64,000 nt of DNA from Chryseobacterium sp. JM1 (GTDB lineage Bacteria; Bacteroidota; Bacteroidia; Flavobacteriales; Weeksellaceae): positions 593,934 to 657,933 of the forward strand of contig NZ_JPRN01000002.1 of NCBI RefSeq assembly GCF_000737715.1. The letters are read 5' to 3'. Both the position numbers and the translations under genes were made by a program. Positions 7,770 to 15,784 of this stretch are shown in pieces. The notes beneath the pieces were generated by a model that searched no databases, was not told where the DNA came from, and was given only the letters and a program-made list of their open reading frames with translations. Position 1 is the stretch's first letter. Each line of letters opens with the position of its first letter.

Positions 7770-9566
7770 ATGTCAGATATTATTCAGCTTTTACCGGATC
7801 ATGTAGCTAACCAAATTGCGGCAGGAGAAGTGGTGCAGAGACCTGCATCCATTGTGAAAGAACTTTTGGAGAATGCTATTGATGCGGAAGCGTCCAAGAT
7901 AGAATTGATTATCAGGGATGCCGGAAAAAACCTGATCCAGGTGGTGGACGACGGCAAAGGAATGTCTGAGACCGATGCCCGGATGGCGTTTGAAAGACAT
8001 GCTACGTCAAAAATCAAAGGAACGGAAGACATCTTTAAGATCTCTACCAAAGGATTCAGAGGTGAGGCGCTGGCTTCTATCGCTGCGGTTTCCCAGGTTG
8101 AACTGAGAACGAAGCAGAATGATGCGAAGATTGGAACCAATATCTACATTGAAGGTGGGGTATTCCAGTTTCAGGACCCGATACAGACTGCAGACGGATC
8201 TAATTTTCTGGTGAAAAACCTGTTTTACAACGTTCCGGCCAGAAGAAAATTCCTTAAAAATAATAATGTTGAATTCAGACATGTCATCGATGAGTTTCAG
8301 CGTGTTGCTTTGGCTCATGAGAATCTTGAGTTTTCTCTTTTTCATGATGATGAAGCTGTTTTCAGACTGAGAAAAGGAAGTCAGATGCAGCGTATTGTAG
8401 ATGTTTTCGGACGTAAACTACAACCACAGCTGATTCCTATCAAAGAAGATATTATCTGGTGTAAACTTCACGGATTTGTGGCCAAACCTGAAGGCGCTAA
8501 AAAATCGAGAGGAGAACAGTTCCTTTTCGTTAACGGAAGGTATTTCAGAAGTCCGTATTTCAATAAGGCGGTTCAGGAAGCTTTTGAAGGATTGCTTCTA
8601 CCGGGATATGTTCCTACATTTTTCCTGTATCTGGAAATGGATCCGGAAAAGATTGATGTAAATATTCATCCACAGAAGACAGAGGTGAAATTTGAAGACG
8701 AACACCTTATTTTTGCCCTTCTTCGTTCTACCATCAAAAGATCTCTGGGAATTTATAACGTTTCTCCAAGCCTGGATTTTGATAAAGATCCGGAAATGGA
8801 TGCGATGATGAATAAGCCTTTTCCAAGCAAAGGAAACAGTGGCGGAGGCGTGATCAAGATGCCGGAAATTATTGTAGACAAAGACTACAACCCGTTTATC
8901 GAGGAGCGAAATGTACGTCCGGAGGAGATTCAGAACCTTACGGAAATGTACCATCAGAATATGACAGCAGAACCTTCGAAGATCAATTTATTTGAAGACG
9001 AAGATTTCGATGAAGACCTGATGAGGTTGCCGAACGGCTACTGGCTGTTCAACAAAGGAGATGTAACCCTGATGCTGGATCTTGGAAGAATGCACAGACT
9101 GGTTGTTTCTGAAAACAATAAAACATCAAGGAAAAATAATATCAATGTGAACCCCAACAGCCATGCTTTGCTGTTTTCTCTGGAGTATCATATGAACGAA
9201 ATTGAGAAGAGTAAATACAATTCTTTCAAAAAATTTCTTCCGGAACTCGGGTTTGACATGAAAATTGCACATGAAAGCGTGCTGAGAATAGATGCACTTC
9301 CCGAAGGACTGAAAGAAACCCAGGCGATGAAGTTCCTGGAGAACCTTTTTGAGATCCTGGAATATAAGACTGAAGAGGAATTTATGCAGTTTTATCTCAA
9401 CCAGTGGAACAAAATGCATTCGAAATCAAGGTTCGATTTTATTTATAAGAAAGATGCGGAACAGGTCATCAAAGATTTTACAGCTTTAAGCTTCCCGGAG
9501 TTTTTACCGGATGGCAAAAGATGTTTTTATGAAGTTCCGTTTAATGATTTTAAAAACAAATTTTAA
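7770..9566 (+). CDS. mutL: DNA mismatch repair protein MutL, endonuclease motif not seen
   Basis: 598-aa matchmaker ATPase linking MutS to downstream repair steps. The N-terminal GHKL ATPase is intact: ELLENAIDA (31-39), VVDDGKG (58-64), GFRGEALASI (95-104). The transducer domain has LFYNVPARRKFLK and NVHPQKTEVKF. The C-terminal dimerisation domain is divergent. Where most MutH-less bacteria have DQHAxxE, this protein has LMLDLGRMHRLVV (434-446). The usual CPHGRP near the end reads LPDGKRCFYEVP. Both nuclease metal sites therefore look lost. The ATG at 7770 begins MSDIIQLLPDHVANQIAAGEVV, the standard family start; an earlier TTG at 7755 is unlikely. The rhomboid gene follows after 3 nt. Confidence 0.96.
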   Translation: MSDIIQLLPDHVANQIAAGEVVQRPASIVKELLENAIDAEASKIELIIRDAGKNLIQVVDDGKGMSETDARMAFERHATSKIKGTEDIFKISTKGFRGEALASIAAVSQVELRTKQNDAKIGTNIYIEGGVFQFQDPIQTADGSNFLVKNLFYNVPARRKFLKNNNVEFRHVIDEFQRVALAHENLEFSLFHDDEAVFRLRKGSQMQRIVDVFGRKLQPQLIPIKEDIIWCKLHGFVAKPEGAKKSRGEQFLFVNGRYFRSPYFNKAVQEAFEGLLLPGYVPTFFLYLEMDPEKIDVNIHPQKTEVKFEDEHLIFALLRSTIKRSLGIYNVSPSLDFDKDPEMDAMMNKPFPSKGNSGGGVIKMPEIIVDKDYNPFIEERNVRPEEIQNLTEMYHQNMTAEPSKINLFEDEDFDEDLMRLPNGYWLFNKGDVTLMLDLGRMHRLVVSENNKTSRKNNINVNPNSHALLFSLEYHMNEIEKSKYNSFKKFLPELGFDMKIAHESVLRIDALPEGLKETQAMKFLENLFEILEYKTEEEFMQFYLNQWNKMHSKSRFDFIYKKDAEQVIKDFTALSFPEFLPDGKRCFYEVPFNDFKNKF

Positions 9567-9569
9567 AAA

Positions 9570-10298
9570 ATGTTTAACAATATACCACCCATCACAAGGA
9601 ATATTATCATTATTAATGTGATCGTATTTATTGGGACTTATTTTCTCGGAAATCAGGTCATCGGTTATCTTGCCGGGTTTTATCCTTTTTCACCGTTTTT
9701 CCATTCATGGCAGATCATCACGCATATGTTTATGCATGGAAGTATTATGCATATTTTGTTTAATATGCTGACACTGTATAGTTTCGGACCCATTCTAGAG
9801 CAGGCGTTGGGAGAAAAAAAATACTTAATCCTCTATTTCTTAAGTGGATTGGGGGCATTTTTCCTTTTTAACTTATGGAATTTTGTTGAAGCTCAGCAGC
9901 TAACGAGTGAATTGCAACAGCTTGGATTTAATGTGAATGCTTATCTGTCCGGGGCAAGCGTAGGATTTAGTGGAGATGCAGCATCGGTTCTTAAACAGAA
10001 AGAACTGTTGGAGAGCTTTAAGGCGATTGTGGCCACACCAATGGTAGGTGCTTCCGGAGCTATTTTCGGAGTAGTAGCAGCCTTTGCGACTCTTTATCCT
10101 GATTCAAAGATTATGATGATGTTTATTCCGGTTCCTATAAAGGTTAAATACCTGATGCCTATCGTTATTGTAGTTTCTATATACCTTGGCGTTTCCGGAA
10201 ACGGAGGCGGTATTGCTCATCTGGCACACGTGGGAGGAGCACTGGTTGGCTGGATTCTGGCAAGGATATGGAAAAAACATCTGTATAGATTCAATTAG
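9570..10298 (+). CDS. Rhomboid family intramembrane serine protease
   Basis: 242-aa six-helix membrane protease that cuts substrates inside the bilayer. Catalytic Ser162 sits in GASGAIFG (160-167). The partner His is in HLAHVGGALVG (His220, with His217 nearby). The conserved HMFMHGSIMHILFNM loop-helix (52-66) is present. A loop of about 50 residues (105-155) between helices 2 and 3 is longer than in GlpG and is common in Bacteroidota rhomboids. The gene starts 3 nt after mutL, so it is translated from the mutL transcript. Substrates are unknown. Confidence 0.93.
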   Translation: MFNNIPPITRNIIIINVIVFIGTYFLGNQVIGYLAGFYPFSPFFHSWQIITHMFMHGSIMHILFNMLTLYSFGPILEQALGEKKYLILYFLSGLGAFFLFNLWNFVEAQQLTSELQQLGFNVNAYLSGASVGFSGDAASVLKQKELLESFKAIVATPMVGASGAIFGVVAAFATLYPDSKIMMMFIPVPIKVKYLMPIVIVVSIYLGVSGNGGGIAHLAHVGGALVGWILARIWKKHLYRFN

Positions 10299-10307
10299 AA
10301 AAATTCT

Positions 10308-11297
10308 GTGAAAGTTTTCCGTCTTATCATATTAATCCTGCACCTGGGTATTTTATTCCTGTTGCTCGGTACTTTATTGAATGCGTATGTTCCTCCTAAA
10401 ATATTCCCATGGTTCAATCTGCTTTCTTTAGGGTTTCCTGTGCTGATTATACTTTATGCAATATTCACTCTGTTCTGGCTTTTCAGCTGGAAAAAAAGAA
10501 CTTTTGCATTTATGTTGGCGGGACTTATCTTTATGGTTCCTGTACAGAGATGGATTAATTTCACTTCCGACAAAAAAGAAACAGCAGACCTGAAAGTGAT
10601 TTCTTTTAATGTTAAAGCCGGCTTACTAGGAGCTGATGCCATTAAGGAATATCTAAACAGGGCTGATGCTGACGTGATTATGCTGCAGGAGTCAGGGAGT
10701 AAAATCTCCGTCAGAGGAATGGAAGGTAGTGGCGAGAATGGAGTATTGAAGGTCTTTTCAAAACATAAAATTGTAGACTCTAAGGAGCTTATCAAAAGTG
10801 ATTTTGAAAGTAACAACGCTTATGCATCCCAAACAGATATTGAGATTAAAGGAAAAATATACCGGTTTATCAATGTGTATCTGGAGCCTTTTAAATTTGA
10901 AAAGGGGATGATCAAAATGGATGGTCTCAAAGAGGAGGACGAAAGAAAGATGAAGAACATCGTTAAAAGACTGATCCCTGTTTTTAAAAAGCACCAGGAT
11001 CAGGTAAGGATTATCAAAGAAAGCATTGAACAATCACCATATCCTGTTATTCTTGCCGGAGACTTTAATTCTGTTCCCAATTCTTACGAATATTATCACT
11101 TGTCTGACGGCCTTGAAGATGCCTTTGTAAAAGCAGGAAAAGGGAGTGCAACCAGCTTCCATGATTACAAATTTCCCATCAGAATTGATTATATTTTTAC
11201 CTCAAAAACAATACTGTCTGTAAGCTATACCGTGGACAGAACTGTAAAGCTTTCAGATCATTATCCCGTAATAGGCAAGTTTTCACTAAAGCATTAA
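10308..11297 (+). CDS. Endonuclease/exonuclease/phosphatase family membrane protein, copy 1
   Basis: 329-aa protein with three N-terminal membrane helices (about 5-25, 35-57, 62-80) and a C-terminal EEP phosphohydrolase domain from about residue 95. Metal and catalytic residues are visible: SFNVKAG, VIMLQESG, ILAGDFNSVPNSYEY and KLSDHYPVIGKF. EEP enzymes cleave phosphodiesters in DNA, lipids or inositol phosphates, and the substrate here is not predictable. The start is a GTG nine nt after the rhomboid stop; no ATG fits. It is a tandem paralogue of the next gene, aligned end to end with it. Confidence 0.9.
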   Translation: MKVFRLIILILHLGILFLLLGTLLNAYVPPKIFPWFNLLSLGFPVLIILYAIFTLFWLFSWKKRTFAFMLAGLIFMVPVQRWINFTSDKKETADLKVISFNVKAGLLGADAIKEYLNRADADVIMLQESGSKISVRGMEGSGENGVLKVFSKHKIVDSKELIKSDFESNNAYASQTDIEIKGKIYRFINVYLEPFKFEKGMIKMDGLKEEDERKMKNIVKRLIPVFKKHQDQVRIIKESIEQSPYPVILAGDFNSVPNSYEYYHLSDGLEDAFVKAGKGSATSFHDYKFPIRIDYIFTSKTILSVSYTVDRTVKLSDHYPVIGKFSLKH

Positions 11298-11374
11298 TAA
11301 TCATAAAATTAGTTAAAGCTTTCGTGCTTGGTAGGGTTTTTGATGAAGAGAATCGTACCCTAGTCCGTTATTTC

Positions 11375-12349
11375 ATGAAGCCGAGCCAGTTATTACTATT
11401 TATTCACATTGTTGTTGCCGTGTTGCTCTTATGCACATTGGGTAACGCATGGATTCCGCCTAACTTTTTAGGCTCTCTTAACCTCCTTTCGCTTGGTTTT
11501 CCTTATCTTATTATCGTATATGTCCTCCTTACATTGGTTTGGATTGTTAAACGAAAGAAAATAGCCATTGCATTTTTATTAGGAACATTTCTTTTTTACA
11601 ACCCCGTAAGACGATGGGTTAATTTCTCCCCGAAAACAGAAAGTTTTAAATCCATAAGAGATATCAAAGTTATTACATTTAATGTGAAATATGGTGATTT
11701 CGGCTGGGATAAAGTGAAAAAATACATTGCTGATCAGGATGCAGATATTATCCTGGTTCAGGAAAAAGATACCAACAGGGCTATCAGAAAGGATATGGTA
11801 AAATATCCTTCAGTTATTCTGAAGACCAAACATAAAATTGTAAGACAGGAGAAGCTGATTGAAGAAAGCGCAAGAGGAAACTCTTTTTATGCTGATGTAG
11901 ATATCAACGGAAAAATCATAAGAGTGGTGAATGTATATCTGGAACCTTTCAGACTGCACAAATCCATGCTTAAATTTGATGGTTTTGCCAAAGAAGGCGG
12001 GAAGATAGCAAACCTTATTTCTCATATGACGCCTACCTTTAAAGCCCATGAAGATCAGATCAGAAAGATCCGAAAAGTAATCGATTTTTCACCTTATCCG
12101 GTGATTCTGGCTGGAGATTTCAACTCGGTTCCCAATTCTTATGAATATTATAATCTTGGTAAAGACCTTCAGGATGCATTTCTAACGGTAGGAAACGGAG
12201 CATCAACCAGTTTTCATGATTATAAGGTGCCCCTTAGAATCGACTATATCTTTACTTCAAAGTCTATCGTTCCTCTAAGCTATAAGGTGGACCACTCTGT
12301 AAAATTATCGGATCACTATCCTGTAATTGCAGAATTTCTGCTAAATTAG
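11375..12349 (+). CDS. Endonuclease/exonuclease/phosphatase family membrane protein, copy 2
   Basis: 324-aa tandem paralogue of the preceding gene, with the same plan of three N-terminal helices and a C-terminal EEP domain. Shared signatures are TFNVKYGD, IILVQEKD, ILAGDFNSVPNSYEYYNL, FTSKSIV and KLSDHYPVIAEF. The frame opens at a GTG at 11324, but I choose the ATG at 11375 because MKPSQLLLFIHIVV then lines up with MKVFRLIILILHLG of copy 1. Copies are conserved in active-site stretches and diverged between them, so the duplication is not recent. It ends 4 nt before the next lipoprotein gene. Confidence 0.88.
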   Translation: MKPSQLLLFIHIVVAVLLLCTLGNAWIPPNFLGSLNLLSLGFPYLIIVYVLLTLVWIVKRKKIAIAFLLGTFLFYNPVRRWVNFSPKTESFKSIRDIKVITFNVKYGDFGWDKVKKYIADQDADIILVQEKDTNRAIRKDMVKYPSVILKTKHKIVRQEKLIEESARGNSFYADVDINGKIIRVVNVYLEPFRLHKSMLKFDGFAKEGGKIANLISHMTPTFKAHEDQIRKIRKVIDFSPYPVILAGDFNSVPNSYEYYNLGKDLQDAFLTVGNGASTSFHDYKVPLRIDYIFTSKSIVPLSYKVDHSVKLSDHYPVIAEFLLN

Positions 12350-12353
12350 TTCC

Positions 12354-12716
12354 ATGAAAAATTTATTCTCTGCGGTTTTTGTGATACTGCTTTTGCTGTC
12401 GGCCTGTTCAAAGAAAGAAACACCAGGTTTTGCGGCAGATGAGCAGGTAAAAATTCATTATGATACCGTTGCTGTCGATTCATTTTCAGCAGGTGCGACA
12501 TCGGTAGATATTGTCCGCCAGATCAGAATGTCATCACAGAAATACCAGGATTCTATAAAAGAAGCTGAAAAACTTCAAAAAGAAGAACAAAAGCTGAAAG
12601 AAGAGCTCGAAAAAGAGAACAAAAAGAAACTGGAAGAAGAAAAGAAGAAGACGGACGCAGAGAAAAAACAGAAAACATCAGACAATCCACCAGCCAATGG
12701 AGCGAAGACAGAATAA
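12354..12716 (+). CDS. Small coiled-coil lipoprotein
   Basis: 120-aa predicted lipoprotein of unknown function. A type II signal peptide ends in the lipobox LLLLSAC (Cys18) and is followed by SKKETPGF. Residues about 60-110 form a charged Lys/Glu coiled coil (EAEKLQKEEQKLKEELEKEN), ending in a polar tail. It starts 4 nt after the second EEP gene and probably shares its transcript. Low-complexity charged sequence makes any homology call unsafe. Confidence 0.75.
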   Translation: MKNLFSAVFVILLLLSACSKKETPGFAADEQVKIHYDTVAVDSFSAGATSVDIVRQIRMSSQKYQDSIKEAEKLQKEEQKLKEELEKENKKKLEEEKKKTDAEKKQKTSDNPPANGAKTE

Positions 12717-12758
12717 AATTCACCAAATATTAAAAACCTTTTAAAAAAAATATACAAT

Positions 12759-13136
12759 ATGAAAAAACAAATCTTAGCAGCAGCTGCCATCGCACTATTT
12801 GCTGTATCATGCACAAAATCTACAACAAAAACAGAACAGGTTGAAGGAGCTGACGGATCGGTAACGACCACTACAACTACCGTTTCTGAGACATCTCCTC
12901 ATGTAGATACCGCTAAAATAGACAAGGCAAAGGAAGATGTAAAATCTAAAGTAGATGCGGCAGGAAATAAAATTGACGAAGCTGCTCAGAAAACGAAGGA
13001 AGACCTTAATAAAGCAGGGAAAGACATTAAAGCCGGAGCGAAAGAAGTTGGCCAGGATGTAAAAGATGCCGCTGCAAAAGGTGCTGCCAAAGTAGAAGAG
13101 GGAGCGAAGAAACTGAAGGAGGATTTAAAGAAATAG
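12759..13136 (+). CDS. Small lipoprotein with LEA/YtxH-like amphipathic repeats
   Basis: 125-aa predicted lipoprotein. The signal peptide MKKQILAAAAIALFAVSC ends at Cys18. Residues about 50-125 repeat an 11-residue amphipathic pattern rich in Lys, Ala, Asp and Glu (KIDEAAQKTKEDLNKAGKDI, AAKGAAKVEEGAKKLKED). That is the style of LEA and YtxH-like stress proteins. A Thr-rich stretch (TTTTTTVSET) links the two parts. Protection of envelope components is a guess from composition. A strong terminator follows. Confidence 0.78.
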   Translation: MKKQILAAAAIALFAVSCTKSTTKTEQVEGADGSVTTTTTTVSETSPHVDTAKIDKAKEDVKSKVDAAGNKIDEAAQKTKEDLNKAGKDIKAGAKEVGQDVKDAAAKGAAKVEEGAKKLKEDLKK

Positions 13137-13156
13137 TGAAATACTAAAATACAGAA

Positions 13157-13186
13157 AACGCAGTCAAATTTTGGCTGCGTTTTTTT
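13157..13186 (+). terminator. Intrinsic terminator of the mutL-to-lipoprotein run
   Basis: Stem AACGCAGTCAA / TTGGCTGCGTT followed by seven T. Classic intrinsic terminator, 20 nt after the last lipoprotein stop. Confidence 0.85.
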
Positions 13187-13296
13187 ATGTGGTGTTTTTT
13201 AGGGATGAGGAATTAGGGATTAGGGAAGTGCCCTAATATTAATTGGGGGCTTCTGTAACTTCCATCTTCCCTCATCAATCTTCCTTTCTCGTTATA

Positions 13297-14811
13297 TTAT
13301 CTGTTAAGTTCCAGTAAAGGATCTATATATTCTCTGTCGTTGCTCAGTCTCGGGACTTTATTCTGGCCACCGAGTTTTCCTTTGGATTCGAGCCATTGGT
13401 AGAAAAGATCAGGTTTTGCAATGTGAACAATGGGTCTTTTCAGCGTCAGATTGTTATATCTTTTGGCTTCATAATCTGAATTGATTGTTTTTAAATGATG
13501 ATCGAAAGCATCGGTAAAACGGTCCAGATCATCCGGATGGTGACTGAATTCGAAGATCCATTCATGGGCACCGCCTTCGTTCTCTTTCATGAAAACAGGA
13601 GCCCCTGTGAAGTCGGTAATGCTTGCTCCGGTTACCTCACAAGCTTTTGATAGGGCAGATTCCACATTCGTGATCATAAGCTCTTCTCCGAATGCATTGA
13701 TATAATGTTTGGTTCTTCCCGTAATTTTTATTCTGAAAGGATTGGTAGAGGTAAATACCACAGTATCGCCTATCAGATATCTCCACAGTCCGCCGTTGGT
13801 AGTGATCACCATCGCATAGTTTTTTCCTACTTCAACATCTTCCAGACTCACCACTTTCGGGTTGGAAAAATGAAACTGATCCATCGGAATGAATTCGTAA
13901 AAAATACCATAATCCAGCATCAGCAGCATTTCGTCGCTGTCCGATCTGTCCTGGATCCCGAAGAAGCCTTCAGAAGCATTGTAAATTTCGTAGTAATTGA
14001 TCTTTTTACCGATGATCTGCCTGTATTGGTCCTTGTATGGCTTGAAACTGATTCCACCGTGAAAAAAGACCTCTAAATTAGGCCACAGCTCAGAAATACT
14101 TCCGCTGTCGGTTTCTTTCAACACCCTTTGAAGAAGAACCATCATCCAGCTCGGCACCCCAAGGATACTTCCTACGTCTTCATTTTTTACTTCCGAGGTG
14201 ATGGCTTTAAGCTTACTTTCCCACTCAGACATCAGGGAAACCTTTTTGCTTGGCGTGGTGGTAATTTCTACCCAGAAAGGAAGATTATCAATTAATATAG
14301 CGGAGAGATCCCCGAATTTGGTGTTAAAATCCGCATGAAGTTCAGAGCTGCCTCCCAAACGCAGGTTTTTATTGGTAAAAAGCTGATTTTCCGGGTGGTT
14401 GTTGGCGTAGATAGACACCATGTCTTTTCCGGCCTTCATGTGACAGTATTCCAGACTTTCGGTGGAAATGGGGATGAACTTGCTTTTTGCATTGGTCGTT
14501 CCGGAGGATTTTGCAAAATGTTTGATGTATCCGGGCCAGGTTACATCCTTGTGTCCCTGCCTCGCTCTTTCAATAAAAGGTTCGAAATCTTCATAGGTAA
14601 CGATCGGAACCTTGTTTTTAAAGTCCTGATAGCTCGAAATCGAATTGAAGCCATATGCTCTGCCATATTCAGTGTCTTCAGCATGAAACAGCTGGGAAAA
14701 GAGTATACCTTTCTGAGTTTCAATGGGATGATCCATGAAATTCTGAATCTGATCTATCCTCTGACGGATAAACCAGTTGACGACAGTATTGAAAAGTGCC
14801 TTTGTTGCCAT
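13297..14811 (-). CDS. GH3 auxin-responsive promoter family protein (acyl-adenylating fold)
   Basis: 504-aa protein of the GH3 family. Plant members conjugate amino acids to acyl acids through an acyl-adenylate. The ATP/adenylate motifs are visible: KSSGTTNAKSKFIPIS (about 105-120), YNASEGFFGIQD (about 278-289) and LWRYLIGDTVVFTS (about 338-351), then KITGRTKHYINAFGEEL. Bacteroidota carry this family without any known link to auxin, and the bacterial substrate is unknown. It stands alone on the minus strand, convergent with the lipoprotein operon. A TATATTTG at 14817-14824 lies only 5 nt before the ATG, so either the start is nearly leaderless or that match is chance. Confidence 0.9.
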   Translation of the reverse strand: MATKALFNTVVNWFIRQRIDQIQNFMDHPIETQKGILFSQLFHAEDTEYGRAYGFNSISSYQDFKNKVPIVTYEDFEPFIERARQGHKDVTWPGYIKHFAKSSGTTNAKSKFIPISTESLEYCHMKAGKDMVSIYANNHPENQLFTNKNLRLGGSSELHADFNTKFGDLSAILIDNLPFWVEITTTPSKKVSLMSEWESKLKAITSEVKNEDVGSILGVPSWMMVLLQRVLKETDSGSISELWPNLEVFFHGGISFKPYKDQYRQIIGKKINYYEIYNASEGFFGIQDRSDSDEMLLMLDYGIFYEFIPMDQFHFSNPKVVSLEDVEVGKNYAMVITTNGGLWRYLIGDTVVFTSTNPFRIKITGRTKHYINAFGEELMITNVESALSKACEVTGASITDFTGAPVFMKENEGGAHEWIFEFSHHPDDLDRFTDAFDHHLKTINSDYEAKRYNNLTLKRPIVHIAKPDLFYQWLESKGKLGGQNKVPRLSNDREYIDPLLELNR

Positions 14812-14863
14812 TCCAACAAATATAATAATATTTGAATTTTTAGAGAATTTTTATCGTAATAAA

Positions 14864-14895
14864 TAAAAAAACCGCTACAAATAATGTAACGGTTT
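14864..14895 (-). terminator. Intrinsic terminator of the bacilliredoxin gene
   Basis: On the minus strand AAACCGTTAC-N7-GTAGCGGTTT is followed by a T-rich run. It lies about 20 nt after the bacilliredoxin stop. Confidence 0.8.
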
Positions 14896-14916
14896 GGTAT
14901 TTAGATTTATTGTTTC

Positions 14917-15327
14917 TTAGCAGTACTCGTCAAAAGCAGCCTGAAGATTTGCTGCAATAGCGCCTGCAGGGTTTCCTTCGATGTGGTGTCTTTCCAGCAT
15001 GTGAACCAATTCACCGTCCTTGAAAAGCGCTACACATGGAGAGCTTGGAGGGAATGGAGCAAGATGCTTTCTAGCTTCTGCTACAGCTTCCGTATCAAAT
15101 CCTGCAAAAACAGTTGTTAAATGATCAGGTTTTTTATCCCCTGTCAAAGAATATACAACTCCCGGTCTTGCCGCACCTGCTGCACATCCACAAACTGAAT
15201 TGATCACCAATAGGGTAGTTCCTGACTGCTTTAAAGCCTCTTCTACCTGTGCCGGAGATGTTAAATCCTGGAAACCTTTATCTGTAAGTTCTGCCTTCAT
15301 AGGCATTACTAAATCTGTTGGATACAT
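14917..15327 (-). CDS. BrxA/BrxB family bacilliredoxin (YphP/YqiW)
   Basis: 136-aa thioredoxin-fold protein with the family's active site Cys46-Gly-Cys48 in VINSVCGCAAGAARPG. In Firmicutes, BrxA/B remove bacillithiol from oxidised proteins, and many Bacteroidota also make bacillithiol, so the same role is likely. The rest of the family pattern is present: TVFAGFDTEAVAEAR, PPSSPCVALFKDGELV and ERHHIEGN. It is a single gene with its own promoter (15349-15379) and terminator. Start ATG at 15327, as MYPTDLVMPM matches the family. Confidence 0.94.
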   Translation of the reverse strand: MYPTDLVMPMKAELTDKGFQDLTSPAQVEEALKQSGTTLLVINSVCGCAAGAARPGVVYSLTGDKKPDHLTTVFAGFDTEAVAEARKHLAPFPPSSPCVALFKDGELVHMLERHHIEGNPAGAIAANLQAAFDEYC

Positions 15328-15348
15328 ATATTTTGTTTTTTATCGATA

Positions 15349-15379
15349 CAAAGTTAATGATTTCTTAGCTTTTCTTCAA
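15349..15379 (-). promoter_or_regulatory. Bacilliredoxin promoter (TTG-N20-TAACTTTG)
   Basis: On the minus strand TTG (15377-15379) and TAACTTTG (15349-15356) are 20 nt apart, an excellent match to the Flavobacterium consensus. Leader about 15-20 nt. Confidence 0.7.
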
Positions 15380-15488
15380 TATATAAAAACTATCAATCGT
15401 TTAGTCAGATAAAATTAATATAATATTAATATTTCAATAATATTCAAAAAAATGTGAAATAAAATTATGAATAATAAGAAATAATTAC

Positions 15489-15496
15489 TAAATTTG
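15489..15496 (+). promoter_or_regulatory. -7 element (TAAATTTG) of a possible mini transcript
   Basis: Exact TAnnTTTG match on the plus strand, 26 nt before an 18-codon ORF. No TTG at the expected spacing, so support is partial. Confidence 0.35.
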
Positions 15497-15521
15497 AAAT
15501 GATTCTGAAAAACAAACGACC

Positions 15522-15578
15522 ATGAAAAAAACATTTACTGCTTTCCCTCGAGCATTCAAATTATTCAATTCGGCATGA
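15522..15578 (+). CDS. Possible 18-aa small ORF
   Basis: ATG-started ORF encoding MKKTFTAFPRAFKLFNSA, then TGA. It is basic and has four Phe. It lies alone on the plus strand between two minus-strand genes, after a -7 element and before a hairpin with nine T, so it has the outline of a complete mini transcription unit. I recognise no family. It could be a peptide, a small RNA with an accidental ORF, or noise. Confidence 0.35.
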   Translation: MKKTFTAFPRAFKLFNSA

Positions 15579-15613
15579 ATCAGCCGTTAAGTACACCGAT
15601 TCAGTTTTTTTTT
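15571..15613 (+). terminator. Terminator-like hairpin with T9 after the 18-aa ORF
   Basis: TGAATC (15576-15581) pairs with GATTCA (15598-15603), followed by nine T. An overlapping alternative hairpin, CGGC (15571-15574) with GCCG (15583-15586), would hold the stop codon in its loop and exclude the first. Confidence 0.45.
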
Positions 15614-15784
15614 AAACATGATCAACTGAATTAATAATTATGAATATCCAAAAAAATGAATCCCGGAACGCTAGCGTTCCGGGATTCTTTAATCAAATCG
15701 ATATGCAAAGGTTGGATATCCTGTTTTTTGGGTTCGTGTTTGTATTCCGGTTAAATCCCGGATTTCGCACCACGTATCCCGGTT
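15614..15784. other. Non-coding spacer with perfect palindrome, 3' of yqeY-like gene
   Basis: About 170 nt without a gene. It holds the 30-bp palindrome at 15658-15687 and then further CCGG words (ATCCCGGATTTCG and a later ATCCCGG) before the stop of the YqeY-like gene. Confidence 0.5.
15658..15687. terminator. Perfect 30-bp palindrome, likely bidirectional terminator
   Basis: GAATCCCGGAACGCT and AGCGTTCCGGGATTC are perfect complements with no loop bases. It is flanked by A-rich DNA on the left and TTT on the right, so it can end transcripts from both sides. It lies downstream of the minus-strand YqeY-like gene. Confidence 0.65.
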
